Below are positions 42,671 through 53,344 of a stretch of DNA of 64,000 nt, piece by piece. The DNA is from Semisulcospira habei (lineage: Eukaryota > Mollusca > Gastropoda > Semisulcospiridae). A model generated the notes under the pieces. That model saw nothing but the letters and a program-made list of their open reading frames with translations. It searched no databases and was not told the DNA's origin. A program made the translations under genes and the position numbers. The stretch lies in assembly GCA_036245525.1 (NCBI GenBank), contig BTPG01000005.1:114074466-114138465 (forward strand). The letters are read 5' to 3'. Position 1 is the stretch's first letter, and each line of letters begins with the position of its first letter.

Positions 42671-43090
42671 AGGGCTCAACACGGTAGCGCTCGGGTGTCC
42701 TCACTATAGCGATCCACGTCGTTGGACACATGTGTGTTCTTCAAGTGTCTCCACTAATAGAAGCAGATGCTATGAATAGAAATATATTTTTGTTTTAAAG
42801 AAAGAAATTACACCGATGGTAACGTAGAACGGACAAAAACATATCTCAAAGATTTTCAATAAAACAGCTTGATTTACAGCGGATAAAAATAGTCAACGTC
42901 AAATCATGTGTACCTCGGCAATGAATTTTGTTTTAAAGATGACAGGAGATGAAATCCGCGTTCACTCTAAATAATTTTTCTGACGGCAATACCATCAACG
43001 CAAAGACGTTCAATCTGGATCAAAAGGATAATGACGACCTTCTTGAATAGTTAACAAAACTAAAACCAGAGACCCCTGCGTCTGAAATAA
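42671..43090. other. No gene recognised
   Basis: AT-rich, no repeat family match, no convincing coding frame. Confidence 0.5.
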
Positions 43091-43098
43091 ACCCTTAA

Positions 43099-43288
43099 CC
43101 CATTCAGCCCTGACGCACTACAGCAGGAGATGGGTCGACCATGATAATTCAAGGGTAGTGCCAGATTAGATTTACTCCTGTCGGCACCAAGCTAATCTGG
43201 CACTGCCCTTGAATTATCATGGTCGATCCATCTCTTGCAGCTCGTGCATAGTCATTAGATGACGCCTCCAAAATTTGGGCTGAATATG
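43099..43288. mobile_element. P3 MITE, TTAA-flanked
   Basis: 190 bp between TTAA 43095-43098 and 43289-43292. Ends CCCATTCAGCCCTGAC and, complemented, CATATTCAGCCCAAA. It shares the GACGCCTCCAAAATTTGGG subterminal block (here complemented) with 1077 and 58288. Confidence 0.85.
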
Positions 43289-43346
43289 TTAAGAACTTCT
43301 CCAGTTTACTGTAGGACTCGAGAATTTAATATCTTTTCACAATTAA

Positions 43347-43433
43347 GCCTTTGGCTGTCGCCGGTAGCGTTTTTTGTCCAGGCGAGTCTTGCAGGAATCA
43401 CCTCGACTAAAAACGCTACCGACAGCCAAATGG
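43347..43433. mobile_element. P2 palindrome, TTAA-flanked
   Basis: 87 bp between TTAA 43343-43346 and 43434-43437. GCCTTTGGCTGTCGCCGGTA left; right arm ends CGACAGCCAAATGG. The CCG insertion is in the left arm only. Confidence 0.85.
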
Positions 43434-43580
43434 TTAAGGGATATGAGACGACGGAAAAAAGGTTAGGTACACTAAAGGAAAAAACAAAGCAAAATATAAA
43501 ACAATCACCTAGATCTAATAAACGCACGCCTTAGTGGGCAATGACATATAACAGCTGCTATTAGGGTTTCGAGACTTTGT

Positions 43581-43640
43581 CTGATGGTGTGAGATTTTGG
43601 ACTGAGGATGGAAGCCGTAAGGTCTAAAATCACAAACGAG
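43581..43640. mobile_element. P6 palindrome, diverged
   Basis: CTGATGGTGTGAGATTTTGG and GTAAGGTCTAAAATCACAAA. Confidence 0.6.
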
Positions 43641-43806
43641 CGAACATTTGAAAATGCCTCTTGATACATAATATAAGACCCATCCTTTTTGATTGATCTG
43701 AAGACTATGGACGCAAAATAGACTGAATCATGCCGACAATCTGACGCCGCAGATCTGCAGGGACATAAGACAATCTGTGGATCTTCCATATTGAAGACGT
43801 GTGTAT

Positions 43807-43867
43807 GGTGGTCTGAGAATATGCACATTACGGCTTAAGTCGTAAGGTCCAAAATCCCAGACCAGAG
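43807..43867. mobile_element. P6 palindrome, diverged
   Basis: TGGTGGTCTGAGAATATGCA and GGTCCAAAATCCCAGACCAG around ACGGCTTAAGTCGT. Confidence 0.6.
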
Positions 43868-44199
43868 GCCATTTGCACAGTCGTGCAACACAGCCCTGCA
43901 CGCATACATCTAACTGGGGCTCAGTGTTGCCTCGAAAAGCCAGCGTCCTAGAAACGCCAGTGAAAACTAATGGATGGATATCGACGCCGGGATCAAAGGG
44001 ACTTCATTGGCAGTCGGAAAACTGCTCGCGTGACGTCACATCCTCGTCGCGTTCGTGACTTCCGATAATCCGCTGTGAAGGGGCGTCAGGACGCAATGTA
44101 TCTATTGGCTGAAAGCAAACGCACACACATTCTGACTTTTCAGATCAAAGCGGTGTGAATGAGCTCTGAGCATTAGCTGCTCATCTTTTGACTTGCGGT

Positions 44200-44598
44200 C
44201 GTCTTCTTCTCAGGTTCCTTGGAAACAAAGTTCTAATGGTGTACCCACAAAAGGCACTTTGAAAGTAGTGTAAAATGCTGATTATTTTTCGTATCACCGA
44301 TTCTCTGTGAAAATAGTTTAAAATGCTGATTTTTATTTTCCTATCAAAAGACTCAATTTAGGTCTCTGTTATTGACCGCTGTATAAAATAAAGTCAGAGC
44401 GGTGAAAATACGCGCATGAATGAAAATTCATTTAATCTACATTCAATCTAACTTTAAGAAAATCACTGATTCTCTTTGAAAATAGTTTAAAATGCTGATT
44501 TTATTCTCTCGTATAAAAAAATTCAAGTTAGCTCGCTGTTACTGACCCCTGTATAAAACAATAAGACAGAATATAGAAAACACGATCTGAAATGAAAA

Positions 44599-44600
<2 letters not shown>
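44200..44600. repeat. Degenerate direct repeat, unit about 185 bp
   Basis: GATTCTCTGTGAAAATAGTT then TAAAATGCTGATTTT at about 44299 recurs at 44469, with ACTGACC.CTGTATAAAA following each. Similar sequence resumes after the hammerhead block (45970-46045, 46135), suggesting the block lies within this repeat. Confidence 0.6.

Positions 44601-44601
<1 letters not shown>

Positions 44602-44670
<69 letters not shown>
44602..44670. repeat. (AT)n microsatellite, left of hammerhead tandem
   Basis: About 34 AT units ending exactly at the first unit's CCTGATGACAC. Confidence 0.95.
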
Positions 44671-44671
<1 letters not shown>

Positions 44672-44984
44672 CTGATGACACAATGCAAGCTTACCAGCCT
44701 GGATTTCCATGGCATTAGCACAGCATTCTCAGAATTTATTGAAAAATTATGTCCCTTGGAGCTACTCTGATTGAGTGCATTTTTTGGCTTGGGCGACGCC
44801 TTTGTTATAAGTAATGAATAATTGTACCACAAAATTGCCTAGGTGTTGCCTTTTCAAAATTAGTCAGTCTTCTTCCACTGCAACACCCCATAAAGCTTTA
44901 GGGATGCAATCCACGCTGGCCTAGTGGTTGCTACCAGTCAAATTCTGGAGGCGGCTTATGCGTTGTGTTTGCAATTTCAGGTTA

Positions 44985-45040
44985 CGCCGTATGCCTACCT
45001 GATGAGACCCACCTTGGGTCGAAACCGGTCGTAGGCGGCA
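44985..45040 (+). ncRNA. Type I hammerhead ribozyme, unit 1
   Basis: Stem I GCCTAC (44993-44998) pairs with GTAGGC (45031-45036), extended by GCC/GGC across a bulge. Core CTGATGA at 44999-45005. Stem II GACCC-ACCTT-GGGTC (45006-45020). GAA at 45021-45023, then stem III ACC/GGT (self-complementary, no loop) and the cleavage-site C at 45030. All conserved core bases are present. A stem III this short usually works as a dimer in tandem transcripts. Confidence 0.9.
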
Positions 45041-45562
45041 AAATCTTAAATCTATCCAGCAGGTCCAAGATCTGTTTGGGAATATTCATGCACTAGCCTC
45101 CCCTCTCGGGGGGAGGACTGGATATTCTCCAGCGGGTTGCGGGGCGCCTGGGGGTAGTCCCTATTACCTTATGTAGTAGATGTTCAGTGGAAGGCTCAAA
45201 AGATCTAATAAGCGATGCAGTCACAAAAGGACAGCTGATGTCCTGATGACACAATGCAAGCTTACCAGCCTGGATTTCCATGGCATTAGCACAGCATTCT
45301 CAGAATTTATTGAAAAATTATGTCCCTTGGAGCTACTCTGATTGAGTGCATTTTTTGGCTTGGGCGACGCCTTTGTTATAAGTAATGAATAATTGTACCA
45401 CAAAATTGCCTAGGTGTTGCCTTTTCAAAATTAGTCAGTCTTCTTCCACTGCAACACCCCATAAAGCTTTAGGGATGCAATCCACGCTGGCCTAGTGGTT
45501 GCTACCAGTCAAATTCTGGAGGCGGCTTCTAGTATATGCGTTGTGTTTGCAATTTCAGGTTA

Positions 45563-45618
45563 CGCCGTATGCCTACCTGATGAGACCCACCTTGGGTCGA
45601 AACCGGTCGTAGGCGGCA
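45563..45618 (+). ncRNA. Type I hammerhead ribozyme, unit 2
   Basis: Identical to the unit 1 ribozyme, with CTGATGA at 45577-45583 and predicted cleavage after C45608. Cleavage at both sites would release a 578-nt RNA (45031-45608). Confidence 0.9.
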
Positions 45619-45891
45619 AAATCTTAAATCTATCCAGCAGGTCCAAGATCTGTTTGGGAATATTCATGCACTAGCCTCCCCTCTCGGGGGGAGGACTGGA
45701 TATTCTCCAGCGGGTTGCGGGGCGCCTGGGGGTAGTCCCTATTACTTTATGTAGTAGGTGTTCAGTGGAAGGCTCAAAAGATCTAATAAGCGATGCAGTC
45801 ACAAAAGGACAGCTGATGTCCTGATGACACAATGCAAGCTTACCAGCCTGGATTTCCATGGCATTAGCACAGCATTCTCAGAATTTATTGA

Positions 45892-45895
<4 letters not shown>

Positions 45896-45968
<73 letters not shown>
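45896..45968. repeat. (AT)n microsatellite, right of hammerhead tandem
   Basis: About 36 AT units beginning exactly where the third unit is cut (GAATTTATTGAAAAAT). Confidence 0.95.
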
Positions 45969-45970
<2 letters not shown>

Positions 45971-46067
45971 TGTTTACTGACCTTCAATTATAAAAAAATA
46001 AAACGAATTTTAAAAAACACGCTGCGGAATGACAATGCATGCTTCAAACCAGTATACACATAATATA

Positions 46068-46131
46068 TACCCTTGAATTATTATGGCCAATCCATCTCCT
46101 GCTGTAGGGACTCGGGTCTACTAAATGGGTC
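46068..46131. mobile_element. P3 element, right end only
   Basis: ACCCTTGAATTATTATGGCC, then CATCTCCTGCTGTAG and a degraded terminus. The left arm is missing. Confidence 0.5.
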
Positions 46132-46456
46132 AAGAAAATCACTGACGCTCTTTGAAGAAAATAAGCTGGCGATGAAGTTAACCTTTGAAAAAAAAAACGC
46201 AAAACTCATCGAGGTCGAAAAACATCCAGCCAATCAGGAAAGCCTTTAATGGACCTGACTGTTGATTAATTTTACAACGAAACACAAGCACAAAAAAAGA
46301 AAGCCCGCCTTTGTAGTTTCCAATCTCCATTGAAAAGAGTTTACGAGAGGGTTGGGGGAATTTACTGTTGTTTTTACTGTCAAGACCTTAGCGGATTTTC
46401 ACAAAAGCGCATTGATTTTCTGACAACGCCGTGCCTCCTCGCCGGCCATTTTCTGC

Positions 46457-46522
46457 GCAAGAAGCACACACTCTCATGAGCCCCTGCATCCGCAGGGACT
46501 CATACGAATCGTTGCCTCCTGC
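46457..46522. mobile_element. P1 palindrome, diverged
   Basis: GCAAGAAGCACACACTCTCA and CGAATCGTTGCCTCCTGC around GCATCCGC. Confidence 0.65.
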
Positions 46523-46644
46523 TGGGCACGGTCAGTTCCATTTACTCTTATCCCTTTACCCAGAAGGAGGAACTTCTGTGGTTTTCGATATTGGATGTGC
46601 ACTAGCTTCGAAGACCAGTCCCTGCGCCAGACCCCATCCATCTG

Positions 46645-46706
46645 CAAGAGGCATAGATGCTCATGAGCCCCTGCATCCGCAGGGGCTCATGAGCATCTAT
46701 GCCTCT
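46645..46706. mobile_element. P1 palindrome, GATGCTC variant
   Basis: Arms pair perfectly around GCATCCGC. Both carry GATGCTC / GAGCATC, a third state of the variable site. The outer CTTGC of the right arm is lost. Confidence 0.85.
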
Positions 46707-46709
46707 ATT

Positions 46710-47190
46710 ATATAGGTCAATTTAATCAATGCTATCCCTCTTCTTCACATAGAGGACGTCATCGGGGTTATGAGCGAAGATTTACAGAAAACTTGCGAGA
46801 CCAGAATAGAAATACTGAACCTTCGCGTTTCACGTGCTTGTAGGCCCGACAGGCACAATTTAAACAGAAGTTAAATCAGCGGAACTAGTTAATTACTTTA
46901 CGAAAGGGGCAGATTAATTTATTTACTTTGCTTCGTTTTTTGTCCAGTAAAACGAAACATGGTCACAAGTCAGGAGAAAATGAACACGGCGAAAGGGTTC
47001 AACACCGTTTGCAACAAACGCTCACGTCAGATTACGAATAACTCTGTCAAAACTGAACTCTGTTGTTTCATCAGAATTCTTCATAGTATCTTCCCTGCCA
47101 CGAGCAGTCATGCATTTCATGCTTCGCAGGCACTGTTTTTGTGCAGAATTGGTCCAAACGTTAAGTGTGTGAAACAACTATAACATTTTC
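46710..47190. other. No gene recognised
   Basis: No repeat family match and no clean coding frame. Confidence 0.5.
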
Positions 47191-47202
47191 CACAGCCGTT
47201 AA

Positions 47203-47417
47203 CTCCTTTACTGCCAAGGGACGCGGATTCCGTTTCTGAAATCTTCGTGGATTTAACGCCAAATACCCCCCATCCGTCCAAGAAAACTTGACGTAGACAC
47301 AAAGTGGTGCCAGCAAAAGGCATAGATCCTCACGAGCCCCCGAAACTGCGGGGGCTCATGAGGATCTATGTCTCTTGCAGTTGAATTGTGCTCATTTTCT
47401 CCTCGGCAGTGAAGGGG
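47203..47417. mobile_element. P1 carrier MITE
   Basis: 215 bp, ends CTCCTTTACTGCCAAG and, complemented, CCCCTTCACTGCCGAG. Left TTAA 47199-47202, right TTAC. The carrier runs in the opposite orientation to 34238. Hairpin 47313-47378. Confidence 0.8.
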
Positions 47418-47580
47418 TTACCATGTACGGTGTCCGGACCAACAAATCACGCAGACTCAGTTTAGTTGCGAGCGACTGGTGACTTTCACCTAGTAAAGAA
47501 CCCAGCAACAGACTTGAACTCCCCAAAATCCCCTCCTCACGAGGGCCAGAAACGGATGCGAATTGGACCCAACAGTTCCA

Positions 47581-47646
47581 GCAAGAGGCACAGATTCTCA
47601 TGAGCCCCTGCTGCCGCAGGGGCTCACGATAATCTATGCCTCTTGC
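47581..47646. mobile_element. P1 palindrome, GATTCTC-type
   Basis: GCAAGAGGCACAGATTCTCA and GATAATCTATGCCTCTTGC around GCTGCCGC. Confidence 0.8.
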
Positions 47647-47959
47647 AGGCGGAAATGGCCGCTCAAGGGACTGAACCCATGGGAGTCTGAGATGGGCAGA
47701 AAACTCAAGGGAGGCTATTGAGAGCTTCAAGGGAGAAAACTGCGTGGGAATGAACGACTGAAAGTATCAGATCAATACCTAACACTGACACAATGGACTA
47801 AGCCTCTTCCGCGCATGAAAATGCGGCCAACACGTAGGCGGCAGCCGAACGCAGAACTAACAAATGAACACATTGTTTTTGTTGTCTCTCGTCCTTCGAG
47901 TGTTCTTTTTTTTTTTTTTTTTTTGTAATTCCCACATCGACTCACTGTGTTCACACACA

Positions 47960-48185
47960 GCGGCGCACTAACATTTTTGTCCTTCGAGAAAAGAGAAACA
48001 AAAAACGTTTTCATTTTGGTTAAGATACCTAATCCGAGGCTTTATTCACAATCACGGCGGATACGAGCATTTCCTGTTGAGCTGCAGGTTCGATAATTCG
48101 TCTGAAAATGGGTAAGAAAAAAATGCAAAGGAGGCAACCGCATCGAAAGTACGTGATTTCGCGCCAAAATGTCACATACGAGACT
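47960..48185 (+). repeat. Dispersed repeat, direct partner of 51190-51410
   Basis: Shared collinear blocks: AGCATTTCCTGTTGAGCT..., CGTCTGAAAATGGG, GGAGGCAACCGCATCGAAA, CGCGCCAAAATGTCAC. Diverged; class unknown. Confidence 0.6.
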
Positions 48186-48219
48186 GTATGCGAAATTTCA
48201 TAGACACGATGCAGCACAT

Positions 48220-48454
48220 AAGCCAGCTTCCAGTATCACTAGGCAGGCATTGTCATGGAACCCCCAGGGAAAGAGGGAAAGAGGAGAAGAGGCAGGCCGA
48301 GAAACACCTGGCGTCGAGACCGCCAAGCAGACATCAAGAGACTGGGAACCACCTGGAGTAAAATCGAAGGAGTAGCACAGGACAGGAGTCGCTGGAGGTC
48401 TCTCGTCGACGGCCTATACCAGGGGAGGGGTGACAGGCATAAGTAAGTAAGTAA
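48220..48454 (+). pseudogene. Non-LTR retrotransposon 3' end, 5'-truncated
   Basis: The plus strand encodes a LINE C-terminus (GKRRRGRPRNTWRRDRQADI, KRLGTTWSKIEGVAQDRSRW, RSLVDGLY..RGDRHK, stop), then a (TAAG)n tail. The 12-bp duplication GATGCAGCACAT (48208-48219, 48455-48466) frames the insertion exactly. The reading frame is uninterrupted, so the insertion is fairly young. Confidence 0.85.
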
Positions 48455-48566
48455 GATGCAGCACATGTTATGGTAAGCGTCTTGCTGTGACAAAATACGG
48501 GAAATGAGTGAAAGTACGCGGATTGTCAGTGAAGCAGTACTAAATAATTACATTTTTCTGAAATAA

Positions 48567-48624
48567 CCATTTGGCTGTCGGTAGAGGTAGTTTTGTACAA
48601 AAACCGCTACCGAAGGTCAAAGGG
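48567..48624. mobile_element. Short P2 palindrome
   Basis: CCATTTGGCTGTCGGTAGAG and AACCGCTACCGAAGGTCAAA; right TTAA 48625-48628, left ATAA. Confidence 0.65.
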
Positions 48625-48724
48625 TTAAAAAATAAAAACAAGCCCGGTTTTCTCAACCAAGCAACACGTTCTTCTCGTCAACTCAAGCTCAGTAAAAAGC
48701 CCTGGCGCGATATGAATAGATGTG

Positions 48725-48822
48725 CATCGACCATGATGGTTCAAGGGTGTCAGCATAGCTTGGCGCTTACAGGGGCCAAGCTATGCTGACACCACCCTTG
48801 AACCATCATGGTCGATCTATCT
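48725..48822. mobile_element. P3 hairpin, private variants on both arms
   Basis: ATCGACCATGATGGTTCAAG and complement. Both arms carry ATGGTTC/GAACCAT and AGCATAGC/GCTATGCT. The left arm lacks four bases (GGTG). Confidence 0.75.
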
Positions 48823-48989
48823 CCACAAACAATGTGGTAGACCTCAGAGAACTTCTCCGAAATTTGATAACATCGCCCTCAGTGTTTGCTGGATTAATAT
48901 AAAATTACGGTTGATCTGCAGCGAGCTTATGACTTCGTTGTCAGATCGCCGCTGTCTGTTCCTCATTTCCCAGAAGTATGTGGTTTTAA

Positions 48990-49073
48990 CCCCTTGGCTG
49001 TCGGTAGCGCTTTGTGTCGCGATGATTCCTGAAGGAACCATCGCGACACAAAGCGCTTCCAACAACCAAACAG
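48990..49073. mobile_element. P2 palindrome
   Basis: TTAA 48986-48989, then CCCCTTGGCTGTCGGTAGCG. The right arm (AAGCGCTTCCAACAACCAAA) is decaying at its outer end. Both inner arms carry GTGTCGCGATG / CATCGCGACAC. Confidence 0.75.
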
Positions 49074-49099
49074 GATAAACATAATGTCATAAGACTTGA

Positions 49100-49410
49100 C
49101 TTGAATATCCACACAGGAAATCAATCATGCAGTCAGGGCGTGTCAAGTCATACGTGACAGGACATTACAGGCAGAATCAGGTAAACAACAACAACAACAA
49201 CAAAAAACACAATAAAAAATTATGTAGGTTGTGTCCCTTAAACATGAGCACAGGTCAAACTTCAAAAATATTTTTTTAACACATTTAAAACAAAAGAAAA
49301 CCAAGGGACTTTAAAACTTTACGACTGACATTAACGAACGTTAAGAATTCCACTTATACCACTGGCACTAACCAAGTTTATCTTTTTCAATGCCGGTGAA
49401 ATTCAAACAC
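49100..49410. other. No gene recognised
   Basis: (CAA)n-like tract at 49180-49205 and AT-rich sequence. No coding signal. Confidence 0.5.
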
Positions 49411-49419
49411 CTTCCAAAT

Positions 49420-49488
49420 GCAAGAGGCAAAAAACCTCATGAGCCTCCGCAGATGCCGCGGGGGCTCCTGAGGTTCTTTGCCTCTTGC
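49420..49488. mobile_element. P1 palindrome, AAACCTC variant
   Basis: GCAAGAGGCAAAAAACCTCA and GAGGTTCTTTGCCTCTTGC. The arms share CCTC/GAGG but differ near AAAA/TTCTT. Carrier right end CGCTGGCAGAGAAGGGGTTAA at 49580-49600. Confidence 0.7.
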
Positions 49489-49599
49489 TGGCCCTCATGT
49501 GCATCTGTGTTCCTGTGCGATGAATGGGACGGGGCTATTGGGTGCCCAACGCGCACTAATTTTCAAGGCAGACATTGCGTCCGCTGGCAGAGAAGGGGT

Positions 49600-49985
49600 T
49601 AAGATTCTACCGTCTTTACAGTCAAACACACATGGTGTGTACAGATGTGTTGTAACTGTTTTTCCTAAACTGCGTGCTTTTTTCTTCTTTGGGATTTTTA
49701 AAATATATATTCATTTGTGTGTGTGTGGTGCGTTTGTGCATTTTACAAGTTTTACATCTTTTGGTCTGGAATTTTTAAAACCTAGATAATCATTCACGCA
49801 AAACAAGCTTCTTTTTAATCATGTCAAGAATAATCATACATAACAAAATAATGGCAATTACTGACTAAGCTCTGTCGTCCGGCGTGCATCTTAAGTGACA
49901 AGTAATCTTTATTTTTAGCAGAGCGTAATACTGCATGACACATAAGGGTCGCCGGACACACAGCACATAACCCAGCCCCTTTCAT
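49600..49985. other. No gene recognised
   Basis: AT-rich with a short (TG)n near 49716. No coding signal. Confidence 0.5.
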
Positions 49986-49988
49986 CTA

Positions 49989-50049
49989 GCAAGAGACATA
50001 GATTCTCATGTACCCCTGCAGTCCCAGGGGCTCATGAGAATATATGCCT
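49989..50049. mobile_element. P1 palindrome, right end lost
   Basis: GCAAGAGACATAGATTCTCA and GAGAATATATGCCT; outer right bases are missing. Confidence 0.65.
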
Positions 50050-50398
50050 AATAATGACCTTTCCGTTCCAATTCTTCCTAAAAACGTGAGGAGGATTTTT
50101 TTTCTTCGACGTACTGATTAGAGTTAGAGTACCCATGCTGACGTCCACACTGTCTGCTGAGATTAACAATTTCCACCTCATTTTTCTAGCAAAGTATAAT
50201 CTAGCGCGAGACAGGCTGTGACAATGCACCGCGGAGCAGAAAATTCGAGCTGTCTGCTGTGTATTCCAGCGTGTTCCGATGCACCGCGGAGCAGACAGCT
50301 AAAAGGAAAATTACCTTCGTCAGTAGTACACTCAGGACATACGCAAGGCAGCTAGTCAATGCATATAATGCTGAGAATACATTTAGGAAATATCTTAA

Positions 50399-50483
50399 CC
50401 GTTTTGGCTGTCGGTAGCGCTTTTTGTCGAGGCGATTCCGGCAGGAATCACCTCGACAAAAAGCGCAACCGACAGCCAAAGGG
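50399..50483. mobile_element. P2 palindrome
   Basis: TTAA 50395-50398, CCGTTTTGGCTGTCGGTAGCG left; right arm CGCAACCGACAGCCAAAGGG, then TTCA. Few mismatches. Confidence 0.85.
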
Positions 50484-50598
50484 TTCATTCCATACAGAGT
50501 GTGTGGGGGTTAATGTCTTCACAATTTCGCCAGGAAACACGATGACATGCAACGATCAAACTCTTATCCTGAATGTATCTGGTCCATCCATTTAGTAC

Positions 50599-50666
50599 AT
50601 TTTGGCCGTCGGTACAGGAATCTTGAATCGCCCCCGACAAAAAGCGCTACCGACAGCCAAAGAGTT
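50599..50666. mobile_element. P2 palindrome, left arm decayed
   Basis: CATTTTGGCCGTCGGTACAG left, AAAGCGCTACCGACAGCCAA right. The centre lost the usual CCTGCAGG. Confidence 0.65.
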
Positions 50667-50980
50667 TGCAGTGACACAAAACAACCACCACATCATCATC
50701 AAATCCCACATAAGCAGGCGCTGCTCTGGAACTATCACAGTCGAACCATCTCCCAAATCTGCTTCTCCCAACACTCGAAGGCAGTACCGAGAAGACGCCT
50801 ACACGATGTGGAAAGCTCGGTCCCCCTTCGCTTGACAGAGCAAGTACAGAACTATGTACAAAAAGCCGGCGAGCTGTCTGCAAATCTGATGAACTTTTTG
50901 CTTCTTCGGCTTGTCTGACGTCGCTAACTGCCAAGTGCTCCAAGATAAGGTAATTAACGTTCACGTAGTCCCCTTTTTAC

Positions 50981-51084
<104 letters not shown>

Positions 51085-51189
51085 CAATATAGGACTTTGA
51101 ATCAAGGAAATAAAAAAGAAAGGCGTGGCAATCATAAATATAAAGCCGAAGACTAATATTTTAAAAAAATCAATGGCGTTCGCGTGCAA

Positions 51190-51410
51190 ATAATAATTTT
51201 GTGGTTTCGAGAAAAACGGAAGGAAAAAAAAAAACACTTTGGTAAAAAATATGTGTTCTGACGCTTTCTCTACGAGGGGAGATTTAAGCATTTTTTCTTG
51301 AGCTACAGCTTTGTGATTTCGTCGGAAAATGGGGGGAAAATCAAAGAAGGCAATCGCATCAAAACATGACTTCACGCCAAAGTGTCACTTTTGAGGTGAC
51401 ACGCTAACAG
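51190..51410 (+). repeat. Dispersed repeat, direct partner of 47960-48185
   Basis: Same order of shared blocks as the partner (TTCTTGAGCTACAGCTTTGT, CGTCGGAAAATGGG, GAAGGCAATCGCATCAAAA, CACGCCAAAGTGTCAC). Confidence 0.6.
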
Positions 51411-52035
51411 TACGCATACCAAGGGGAATTACTCATCGCTGGGACAGACAAACGGTTAGATCACCTGCCCCCTCCCATAAGGCACCCACAGTAATTTTCC
51501 TTGGTATGTACTATTTTTCCGCTTGCCTCCCCTATTTGGTTTGTGAGACACGCTAACAGCATCGAACTGTCATTCGAATGACACAATAACACCCATCAAT
51601 TACAAAGACAACACGTGCATGCATACAACACATTTAACTGCTTCTCCCCGTACTTCCGACAGGCACTGGATGATCACCGCGAAATCGACCACGTCTGTCA
51701 ACACGGGTGGTAGGAAATAGCACGAAGCGGTCGATTTCGCGAGCGCTCGTCCAATGCCTATGGAAGTTCCTCACCTGTTTTGCGTCACGTTTCTTGGGAG
51801 ACATGCAGAACGAACACTTCATCTTTCTCACACAAGCAGCTGGCGCGTCATCCCACCATCGATTACGCAGATTTCTTTTTCTTCTTTTTTTTAATGTCAT
51901 ATTCAGCAAATACTGCCAACTATAAGAAAAGTCAGTCTCATTGGGCGACAGAAAACGCGCTCCTCCTCTGATAACTAATTCCTGCAGCTGTCTCTGTGTC
52001 CAACATTCAGGAAACTTAACAAGCTTGCAATGAAA
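51411..52035. other. No gene recognised
   Basis: GACACGCTAACAG occurs twice (51398-51410 and 51547-51559), GCGAAATCGACC/GGTCGATTTCGC is a spaced inverted repeat (51679, 51729). No coding frame I trust. Confidence 0.45.
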
Positions 52036-52039
52036 AATG

Positions 52040-52107
52040 TGTGATGGCCTGTGATTTAGGACCTTACGGATTTCAGCTGTAAGGTCCAAAATCACAGACC
52101 AGCACAC
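52040..52107. mobile_element. P6 palindrome
   Basis: GTGTGATGGCCTGTGATTTA ... GGTCCAAAATCACAGACCAG; near-perfect arms, one inserted base. Confidence 0.8.
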
Positions 52108-52777
52108 AAAATACCGTCGGGCCCAAACTCACAAAAATACATACATCTCCTGTCACTGTAGAAATCGTTAGACTGAAGTGGTGACAATTTAACCGAAGAT
52201 CAAACCGGTTGAGGTCCTCGCCATCTATAAAATACGCCAACAATTTGCAACGTGACACAGAACTCCAGATAAGTCTTGACACTCCTTGAAAACGTCAGTC
52301 AATGCGAGGTAAACCTTATCAATATGTTTAGAGCACTTTTCGGCAGAAATGCCTTTCCGGCGTGCAATAGACGCGCCGTCTAACACTTGACAAATGTACC
52401 GCAAATCCTTTCACATGGGGGGAAGGAGGGGGGGGGGGGACTTGTCTATCTACTTCGGCGACAAAAAGTTTGCACAGCCCCTACTACATCGTGGAAGAAA
52501 AGCAGTGTGTACACAAAAAAGGTTGTTGGAAATATCCTGTCAATTTTGCGCAAGTTTGTGAGTTTGAATTACAGAATATTTGTCCAACACGAGAGACGTA
52601 CACTTAACGTCCACATTATTTTCTCTAACATTTGAACAACGTTGCACGGTCGCGGTTTCGAAATGTGTGTTGGCTGTTCTCCTCCAAGTACAGAAGACCT
52701 TAAAACATTGTTCGAAGGTGAACATTCGTACAATTTGAACTTGTCCTCTGAAGGTTGCAGTACAGAAAACGGACAGA

Positions 52778-52850
52778 CCATGACAGTTCACGGGTGGTGC
52801 CTGTGGGCGCCAAGCTATTCTGGCAACACCCTTGAGCTTTCATGGTCTAT
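52778..52850. mobile_element. P3 hairpin, left inner arm deleted
   Basis: GACCATGACAGTTCACGGGT then GGTGCC, and the right arm GGCGCCAAGCTATTCTGGCA is complete. Part of the left arm is lost. Confidence 0.6.
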
Positions 52851-53277
52851 TCACATCTTGGTGGTTGTTTGTCAGGAATGAATGTTTACAGAAATTGGTC
52901 GCCATACTGAGAGCCATACGAAAGGCTACGCTGAGCTCAACATTCTGATCCATCTCAACATGACACCATACGAAGCGACACTACTTGCCCTACAACAAAA
53001 GGTGTGTCTCAAGATTTGGCGGCAATTCAAAAGAAAAGGGTCAATTTGGACAGCAGAGGTGTCGATTCTCTTAAAACCATCGCGGCAAGCTTGGCGGTGT
53101 GGACAATCTCTCAAAGAAACACAACACTAACTTTCCAGGAGCTGGTCCCTCGTGAGACAAGCCGCTGTATTGTGTTTCTTTTTGATGACCGGTTGTTCAG
53201 AATCTATTTCATAATGCTGGATACATCCTGGACACTTCAAACGTCTTGAGAGTGTCAATGGGTCAGATCTAAGCCCA

Positions 53278-53343
53278 GCAAGAAGTATATATTCTCATGG
53301 GCCCCTGCGGCTGCAGGGGCCCATGAGAATCTATGCCTTTTGC
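53278..53343. mobile_element. P1 palindrome, GATTCTC-type
   Basis: GCAAGAAGTATATATTCTCA and GAGAATCTATGCCTTTTGC. Both arms share GGGCCC in place of the common GAGCCC, a paired change. Confidence 0.75.
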
Positions 53344-53344
53344 A

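Larger units (their letters stand above)
44671..45895 (+). mobile_element. Retrozyme-like tandem with hammerhead ribozymes
   Basis: Two full units (44671-45241, 571 bp; 45242-45819, 578 bp) and a partial third (45820-45895). The length difference is a 7-bp insertion (CTAGTAT) in unit 2; I noticed only a couple of substitutions besides, so the copies are recent. Each full unit has a type I hammerhead. No protein is encoded. An A-box-like TGGCCTAGTGG lies at about 44919 and in unit 2, without a clear B box. (AT)n tracts bound the block on both sides. Confidence 0.8.

Noticed and set aside
44919..44945. RNA polymerase III promoter in the hammerhead unit
   Set aside because: TGGCCTAGTGG fits an A box, but I find no B box at a workable distance.
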